64,000 nt of DNA from Rhodospirillales bacterium (GTDB lineage Bacteria > Pseudomonadota > Alphaproteobacteria > Rhodospirillales > Defluviicoccaceae). This document shows positions 59,331-64,000 of this stretch, piece by piece. Made by a program: the position numbers and the translations under genes. Location of the stretch: contig JADJXQ010000002.1 in assembly GCA_016710335.1 (NCBI GenBank), positions 1 to 64,000 on the forward strand. Direction: 5' to 3'. The number at the start of each line of letters is the position of its first letter. The stretch's first letter is position 1. The notes under the pieces are model-generated. The model made no database searches, was not told the DNA's origin, and worked only from the letters and a program-made list of their open reading frames with translations.

Positions 59331-60083
59331 GGACCGGACCAGGCGGCGGGTGGCGGCGAACTGGAGGGGGTACGGCAGCATGCGGAGCAGCTTGAGGGCA
59401 TAGGTGAAGCGCCGCGGGAACGTCACTTCGAAGCCGCGGGCGTCGAGGCCGTCGACGATGCGCCGGGCGGCGTCGTCCACCTCCATCAGAAACGGCATCT
59501 TGAAGTCGTTCTGGTCGGTGAGCGGGGTTTTGACGAAGCCGGGATTGATCAGGGTGAGGCGCACCGCGAACTGATCCAGCTCTGGCTTCAGCGCTTCGCA
59601 CATGTTGATCAGCGCCGCCTTGGTGGCCCCGTAGGCTGCCGCGCCGGGCAGTCCACAATATCCGGAGACGGAGGCGACTACGGCGACGTGTCCGTGGCGG
59701 CGTTCGATGAACCGCGGCAGGACCGCGGCAAGGCCATGGACGACCCCCATCAGATTGACTTCGACCAGCATGCGGAACGGATCGACCGCAAAATCCTTGG
59801 CCGCTATTGGGACATGGTTCCCGGCGATGAACAGGGCGCGGTCGATCTTCCCAACGCTCTCCTCGATCTCCGCCGCGGCCGCAGCCACGGCCTCGGGATC
59901 GGTGACGTCGAGCGGATAAGGCACGACGTTTCCGGACAAGGAGGCCGTTTCGGACGCCAGCGAGTCCAGATCCGACCGGGTCCGTGCGCTCGCAACGACG
60001 GTCCAGCCACGCTCGGCGAGAAGGCGACTGGTGGCGCGGCCGATGCCCTTGCCGGCGCCCGTGCACCAGGCGATCTGGCTCAT
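59328..60083 (-). CDS. Short-chain dehydrogenase/reductase
   Basis: 251 residues from the ATG at 60083, which overlaps the TGA of the preceding gene by four bases. NAD(P) motif AWCTGAGKGIGRATSRLLAE, N-A-G-like IAGNHVPIAAKDF, active site VVASVSGYCGLPGAAAYGAT with KAAL (Ser, Tyr, Lys complete), then LINPGFVKTPLTDQNDFKMP. The C-terminal TFPRRFTYALKLLRMLPYPL is basic and hydrophobic, as in SDRs that sit on membranes. The TAG stop is contributed by the end of the MITE-like repeat. Confidence 0.9.
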   Translation of the reverse strand: MSQIAWCTGAGKGIGRATSRLLAERGWTVVASARTRSDLDSLASETASLSGNVVPYPLDVTDPEAVAAAAAEIEESVGKIDRALFIAGNHVPIAAKDFAVDPFRMLVEVNLMGVVHGLAAVLPRFIERRHGHVAVVASVSGYCGLPGAAAYGATKAALINMCEALKPELDQFAVRLTLINPGFVKTPLTDQNDFKMPFLMEVDDAARRIVDGLDARGFEVTFPRRFTYALKLLRMLPYPLQFAATRRLVRS

Positions 60084-60817
60084 GACTGGTTCCTTTTCTG
60101 ACCACGGTGCTCGCAGACGTACTCGATGGTCGAGCCGTCCTCGGCGCGGAAGCGCATTTTCACCCAGCGGCCGTCGCGGTCGTACCAGACCTCGTTGTCG
60201 AGATCGCCGGTGTAGACGAAGCGCCGGGCAGCGACGACGGCGCCGTTGACGCGAACCTCCTCGGTGCCGCGCTCGACGATGCGGACTTGGCTCAGTCGGC
60301 CGGTTATGGTGTTGATGACCGTGTCCTCGGTCAGCACGCCGGGATTCCAATGGTTCGTCGCGAACGTTCCCGCCGCCGCCTCGACGCCGCCGGCCGGACC
60401 GCGGATGTGCAAGCGATCGCCGACCTCGACCGCGCTCACGCGACTGATGTCGCCGTTGTCGTCGGTCTCCGCTGCGAGTGCGACAAGACGCCCGTCCTGC
60501 CACCGCTCGGTCGCCGTGTAGACGTAGCGATAGGCGCTGAAGCCGAGGAACCGCACGTTCACGTTGAAACGCACGTCCACGACGATCGCGTTTCCGTCTT
60601 CTCCGAATGACACGCGGTGCTCCCCGACCCGCGTGCCGTCCCGATACACGCCGAACAGCAACTCGCTGCCATAAAGGTCGCGGGGGTCGAGCGCTTGGGA
60701 CTCGGCGGCCGGATCGCTGAGAGAGGCAAAATGTAGCGAGTCGGTTGCCGATGCCGAGGCTGACCCGGTTGCGCCGAGCGCCATGGCCGCGACCATCGTC
60801 AAGATCCTGGAGCCCAT
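60080..60817 (-). CDS. Secreted protein of DUF6134 type
   Basis: 245 residues. Signal peptide ILTMVAAMALGATGSASASA, then a beta-rich domain: LYGSELLFGVYRDGTRVGEH, VDVRFNVNVRFLGFSAYRYV, and TNHWNPGVLTEDTVINTITG, followed by RRFVYTGDLDNEVWYDRDGR. This pattern fits the DUF6134 proteins often found near lipid-modifying SDRs and cyclopropane synthase operons. It is co-transcribed with the SDR at 59328 (ATGA overlap) and divergent from the FAD-enzyme operon. Confidence 0.75.
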   Translation of the reverse strand: MGSRILTMVAAMALGATGSASASATDSLHFASLSDPAAESQALDPRDLYGSELLFGVYRDGTRVGEHRVSFGEDGNAIVVDVRFNVNVRFLGFSAYRYVYTATERWQDGRLVALAAETDDNGDISRVSAVEVGDRLHIRGPAGGVEAAAGTFATNHWNPGVLTEDTVINTITGRLSQVRIVERGTEEVRVNGAVVAARRFVYTGDLDNEVWYDRDGRWVKMRFRAEDGSTIEYVCEHRGQKRNQS

Positions 60818-60909
60818 GGGACCGTCCCCCGTTAGTCTGTTTGCCGGTTCACTGAAGAGACTTACGCGCTTTCGCCGGCGTCGGATCAGGCCGTGGCGGC
60901 GTGCCCGGT

Positions 60910-60936
60910 TGATCCATGGCCGCGGCGCCGCCGTAA
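60910..60936 (+). promoter_or_regulatory. RpoE (ECF, singlet-oxygen type)-like promoter
   Basis: TGATCC at 60910-60915 and CGTAA at 60932-60936 with a 16-base spacer match the -35 and -10 of RpoE-ChrR promoters in alphaproteobacteria. The predicted start of transcription falls just before the AAGAGGAG ribosome-binding site (60944-60951) of the gene at 60960. Confidence 0.65.
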
Positions 60937-60959
60937 CCGGTGCAAAGAGGAGATCAAGA

Positions 60960-62309
60960 ATGAATATTATAGACCCATATGCGACGGCGCCGGCCCGTGT
61001 CGCGGTAATTGGGACCGGAATATCCGGTCTGTCAGCCGCCTGGTTGCTCCATCAGAGTTGCGACGTCACCGTCTACGAGGCCGATGATCGCATCGGCGGG
61101 CACAGCAACACGGTCGATGCTCCGGGACCGGCAGGTCCGGTGGCGGTCGATACCGGGTTCATCGTTTACAACCCGTCGAACTATCCCAACCTGGTGGCCC
61201 TGTTCGCCCACCTCGGCGTCCCTACCAAGCCGAGCGACATGTCGTTTGGCGCCTCCATCGACGACGGGGCGCTGGAATACGGCAGCGCCGCCCTGTTCGC
61301 GCAGAAACGCAACGTGCTGCGGCCGCGGTTCTGGCGAATGCTTCGCGATATTGTCCGCTTCTATCGGGAAGCGCCGGCGTTCTTGCGGTCGTGCGGGGCC
61401 GACGCGTTGACGCTCGGGCAATACATCGACGATCGGGCCTATTCGCACAATTTCGTTCATGACCACCTGTTGCCGATGGGCGCCGCGATCTGGTCGACGC
61501 CGGCCGCCGACATGCGCAACTACCCGGCGGCCGCGTTCCTGAACTTTTGCAAGAACCACCGGCTGCTGGAACTGCGCGGGCGGCCGGAGTGGCGGACGGT
61601 CACCGGCGGCAGCCGCGAATATGTCCGGCGCCTGACCGCGCCCTTCGTCGATCGCATCCGGCTTGGCGCTCGCGTTCGCGACATCCGCCGCGACGGCCGA
61701 GGGGTGACCGTAGCCACTAGCGGGGATGGCTACGAGCGTTACGACCATGTGGTGATCGCAGCCCACGCCGATCAGGCGCTGGCCATGCTGGGCGACGCTG
61801 ACGGCCGCGAGCGCGCCGTGCTGGGGTCCTTCCCCTACACCACCAACGTGGCCGTACTGCACCGGGACGCGACCTTGATGCCGCGCCGCCGCGGCGCATG
61901 GTCGAGTTGGAACTACATGAGCGGGCGGGGCGCCGACGGCACGGCGAAGGTGTCGGTGACCTATTGGATGAACCGGCTGCAGTCGCTGGATCCGGAAAAC
62001 CCGCTTTTCGTGACCCTGAACCCCTATCGACAGCCGGACTCGGACAAGACGATCAAATCGTTCACGTATGAGCATCCGGCGTTCGATCATCGCGCCCTTC
62101 AAGCGCAGCGGCAACTCGGCGACATCCAGGGCGTGCGCCGGACGTGGTTTTGCGGTAGCTATTGCGGTTACGGGTTCCACGAGGACGGCTTGCAGGCCGG
62201 ACTTGCGGTTGCGGAACGAATCAGCGGCGTGCCGCGGCCGTGGCTCGTACCGGGAGAGTCGGACCGGATTCATTTTCTGGGATCCGCGGACGCGCGGGTG
62301 GCTGCCTGA
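60960..62309 (+). CDS. NAD(P)/FAD-dependent amine-oxidase-like protein (COG2907)
   Basis: 449 residues; the ATG at 60960 has AAGAGGAG nine bases upstream. The FAD motif is ARVAVIGTGISGLSAAWLLH with VYEADDRIGGHSNTVDAPG. Then VAVDTGFIVYNPSNYPNLVA, AIWSTPAADMRNYPAAAFLN, FPYTTNVAVLHRD and the FAD C-terminal motif WFCGSYCGYGFHEDGLQAGL. In other alphaproteobacteria this family lies with DUF1365 and cyclopropane synthase in operons answering to singlet oxygen. Exact reaction unproven. The stop overlaps the next start (TGATG). Confidence 0.9.
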   Translation: MNIIDPYATAPARVAVIGTGISGLSAAWLLHQSCDVTVYEADDRIGGHSNTVDAPGPAGPVAVDTGFIVYNPSNYPNLVALFAHLGVPTKPSDMSFGASIDDGALEYGSAALFAQKRNVLRPRFWRMLRDIVRFYREAPAFLRSCGADALTLGQYIDDRAYSHNFVHDHLLPMGAAIWSTPAADMRNYPAAAFLNFCKNHRLLELRGRPEWRTVTGGSREYVRRLTAPFVDRIRLGARVRDIRRDGRGVTVATSGDGYERYDHVVIAAHADQALAMLGDADGRERAVLGSFPYTTNVAVLHRDATLMPRRRGAWSSWNYMSGRGADGTAKVSVTYWMNRLQSLDPENPLFVTLNPYRQPDSDKTIKSFTYEHPAFDHRALQAQRQLGDIQGVRRTWFCGSYCGYGFHEDGLQAGLAVAERISGVPRPWLVPGESDRIHFLGSADARVAA

Positions 62310-63091
62310 TGACCATCGCCTCGGCGCTCTATTTCGGCGACGTTCTGCATCAGCGACTGAGGCCGCGTCGCCATCGCCTGCGCTATCGCGTGTTCTCCAT
62401 CTTCGTGGATCTTGACGAGCTGCCGGAACTCGACCGGCGGAACCGGCTTTTCTCCTGCAATCGCTTCAACCTGTTCAGCTTTTTCGAGTCCGACCACGGC
62501 GCTGGGAACAACACCGGGCTCCGCGACTGGGCCGAGGCGCAGTTGGCGCGGGCCGGGATCAGCCTCGAAGGCGGCGCCATTCGCCTGCTCTGCTTTCCGC
62601 GGGTGCTCGGCTACGTGTTCAATCCGCTCAGCATCTATTTCTGCTACGCCCGCGACGGGGTGCTGGAGGCGGTGATCTACGAGGTACGCAACACCTTCGG
62701 ACAGCATCATTGCTACTTGATCCCGGTCGAGCCGCGTGGGACGCGCTCGGTCCACCAGGCTTGCGCGAAGGAATTCTACGTCTCGCCGTTCAACCGGGTG
62801 GCTGGTCGCTACCGGTTCAGCCTGAAGCCGCCGGACGACACCCTCGCGGTGGTCATCAACCAGGACGACGAGGACGGGCCGCTGTTGAACGCGTGGCTCA
62901 GCGGCCGCCGCATGCCTTTCAGCGATCGCGCCCTCGCCGCCGCGTTCGTCCGCTATCCGCTGATGACGTTGAAGGTCATTGCCGGAATCCATTGGGAAGC
63001 CTTGAGGTTGTGGCTCAAGGGCATGCGCATGGTCCGCCGCCCGGAGCCGCCCGTGGAGACCGTCACTGTCGTCAAGCCCTTGGGACAGTAG
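62309..63091 (+). CDS. DUF1365 family protein
   Basis: 260 residues, starting on the last base of the preceding stop codon. Family features: SALYFGDVLHQRLRPRRHRL, RYRVFSIFVDLDELPELDRR, then IRLLCFPRVLGYVFNPLSIY and FCYARDGVLEAVIYEVRNTF, GQHHCYLIP, KEFYVSPFNRVAGRYRF. DUF1365 proteins are of unknown activity but are nearly always coupled to COG2907 and cyclopropane-type fatty-acid synthases, suggesting a role in modified membrane fatty acids. Confidence 0.92.
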   Translation: MTIASALYFGDVLHQRLRPRRHRLRYRVFSIFVDLDELPELDRRNRLFSCNRFNLFSFFESDHGAGNNTGLRDWAEAQLARAGISLEGGAIRLLCFPRVLGYVFNPLSIYFCYARDGVLEAVIYEVRNTFGQHHCYLIPVEPRGTRSVHQACAKEFYVSPFNRVAGRYRFSLKPPDDTLAVVINQDDEDGPLLNAWLSGRRMPFSDRALAAAFVRYPLMTLKVIAGIHWEALRLWLKGMRMVRRPEPPVETVTVVKPLGQ

Positions 63092-63121
63092 GGCCCTCGG
63101 GACAGTAGGGAAGGAACGCCA

Positions 63122-64000
63122 ATGGTCGACGTGAGGGAACATCACGGCTCGGACCGCCGCGCCTGGGCCGCGGCGTGGACGGCTGAAAGCCTGTGGTCGG
63201 CGCTGCTGGTGCGCGTCGCGCGACGCCTGGAGATCGGGCACCTGCACCTTCGGCTGCCCAACGGCGCCCGCTACACTATCAGCGGAGCGAGCGACGGGCC
63301 GCGGGCGGCGCTGACCGTGCGTCATGCACGCGCCATCCGCAAGCTTTTGACGGGCGGCGAAGTGGCATTCGCCGAAGCCTACATGGACGGCGATTGCGAC
63401 ACGCCGGACCTGAACGCCCTGCTCGCCCTCGCCCAGGCCAATGAACAGGCCCTGCAGAGCGCGGCGATGGGCTTCGCCGGGGCGCACTGGGCGCGTCGCT
63501 TTCGTCACCTGTTGCGCGGCAATTCTCGGCGCGGAAGTCGGCGCAACATCGCCTACCATTACGACCTCGGCAACGACTTCTTCGAGGTGTGGCTGGATCC
63601 GGGCATGACGTATTCCGCCGCCCTGTTCGACGAGAGCGGCTTGAGCCTGGAGCAGGCGCAAGCCCGCAAGTATCGCCGGCTGGCGGAGGCGCTCGACCTT
63701 CAGGCGGATCACCATGTGCTGGAAATCGGCTGCGGCTGGGGGGGCTTCGCGGTGTTCGCGGCGCGGAACTACGGTTGCCGGGTCACCGCCATCACCCTGT
63801 CCCGCGAGCAGCAGGCTCATGCACAGAACAGGGTGCGCGAGGCCGGCCTTGCTGACCTGATCGAGGTGCGACTCCAGGATTATCGCGATGTCCATGGGCG
63901 GTTCGACCGCATCGCGTCGATCGAGATGTTCGAGGCGGTCGGCGAACAGCACTGGCCGCAGTTTTTCATCACGCTTCGCGACCGGCTGGCGCCCGGCGGC
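63122..64000 (+). CDS. cfa: Cyclopropane-fatty-acyl-phospholipid synthase family protein, 5' part
   Basis: 293 codons visible from the ATG at 63122; the gene runs off the window. N-terminal lipid-interacting domain (RKLLTGGEVAFAEAYMDGDC then DTPDLNALLALAQANEQALQ), followed by NIAYHYDLGNDFFEVWLDPG with MTYSAALF, the SAM motif VLEIGCGWGGFAVFAARNYG, and FDRIASIEMFEAVGEQHWPQ. It methylates the double bond of phospholipid acyl chains using SAM, or a close variant of that reaction. It lies 30 bases after DUF1365 in the same operon. Confidence 0.93.
   Translation, partial: MVDVREHHGSDRRAWAAAWTAESLWSALLVRVARRLEIGHLHLRLPNGARYTISGASDGPRAALTVRHARAIRKLLTGGEVAFAEAYMDGDCDTPDLNALLALAQANEQALQSAAMGFAGAHWARRFRHLLRGNSRRGSRRNIAYHYDLGNDFFEVWLDPGMTYSAALFDESGLSLEQAQARKYRRLAEALDLQADHHVLEIGCGWGGFAVFAARNYGCRVTAITLSREQQAHAQNRVREAGLADLIEVRLQDYRDVHGRFDRIASIEMFEAVGEQHWPQFFITLRDRLAPGG

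Overview
The window is GC-rich chromosomal DNA from a Gram-negative bacterium, most likely an alphaproteobacterium of the Rhodospirillales/Rhodobacterales type. This rests on the dapA-smpB pair, the PHA synthase-like/MaoC-Pta/AckA/FabI cluster, the lipA-COQ10 pair, lipoproteins and periplasmic murein enzymes, a thi-box transporter operon, and an operon of COG2907, DUF1365 and cyclopropane synthase genes preceded by an RpoE-like promoter. The genus cannot be read from the sequence.

Layout. 0-6.4 kb is housekeeping: a GST tail, a TPR protein, smpB, dapA, a lytic transglycosylase, a HAD hydrolase and a threonine dehydratase. 7.0-12.1 kb is a PHA/acetyl-phosphate cluster ending in fabI, whose stop codon lies at the joint of an IS630 element and a short TIR repeat. 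13.4-16.9 kb holds a SpoIIAA-like protein, a patatin lipoprotein, another lipoprotein and a chemoreceptor relic. 16.9-23.8 kb has two giant phosphoesterase-type proteins without signal peptides.

24.4-45.7 kb is the most interesting part. A compact contractile injection system (CIS) of ten co-directional, overlapping genes runs from 40,994 down to 31,216: Pvc16-like cap, sheath, tube, disordered protein, Afp7-like protein, VgrG-like spike, PAAR-like tip, gp25, gp6/J baseplate fused to a BNR propeller, and gpI. No tape measure, AAA+ ATPase, fibre or toxin was recognised. It lies between two caspase-clan proteases, a TPR-CHAT protein and a metacaspase, with a propeller-NlpC/P60 protein and a PASTA membrane protein also close by. 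The sheath gene carries an apparent one-base frameshift that splits off its conserved C-terminus.

45.8-49.3 kb returns to housekeeping: an M23 peptidase, cinA/pncC, a COQ10 family protein and lipA. 49.4-53.3 kb is an integrase-less phage remnant bounded by a 45-bp duplication of the 3' end of tRNA-Pro. It carries polyvalent-protein fragments, a toxin-antitoxin pair with a palindromic operator, and a duplicated holin-like leader. 53.4-58.2 kb has an FkbM methyltransferase, a DUF192 protein and a TPP-riboswitch-controlled pyrimidine-precursor ABC transporter. 58.4-64 kb has two short-chain dehydrogenases, a secreted DUF6134-like protein and the COG2907-DUF1365-cfa operon, cut by the window edge.

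Three copies of an approximately 108-bp repeat with CTAGTGC termini and a conserved hairpin occur at 13.3, 54.2 and 59.2 kb. Two of them supply the TAG stop codon of the adjacent gene.
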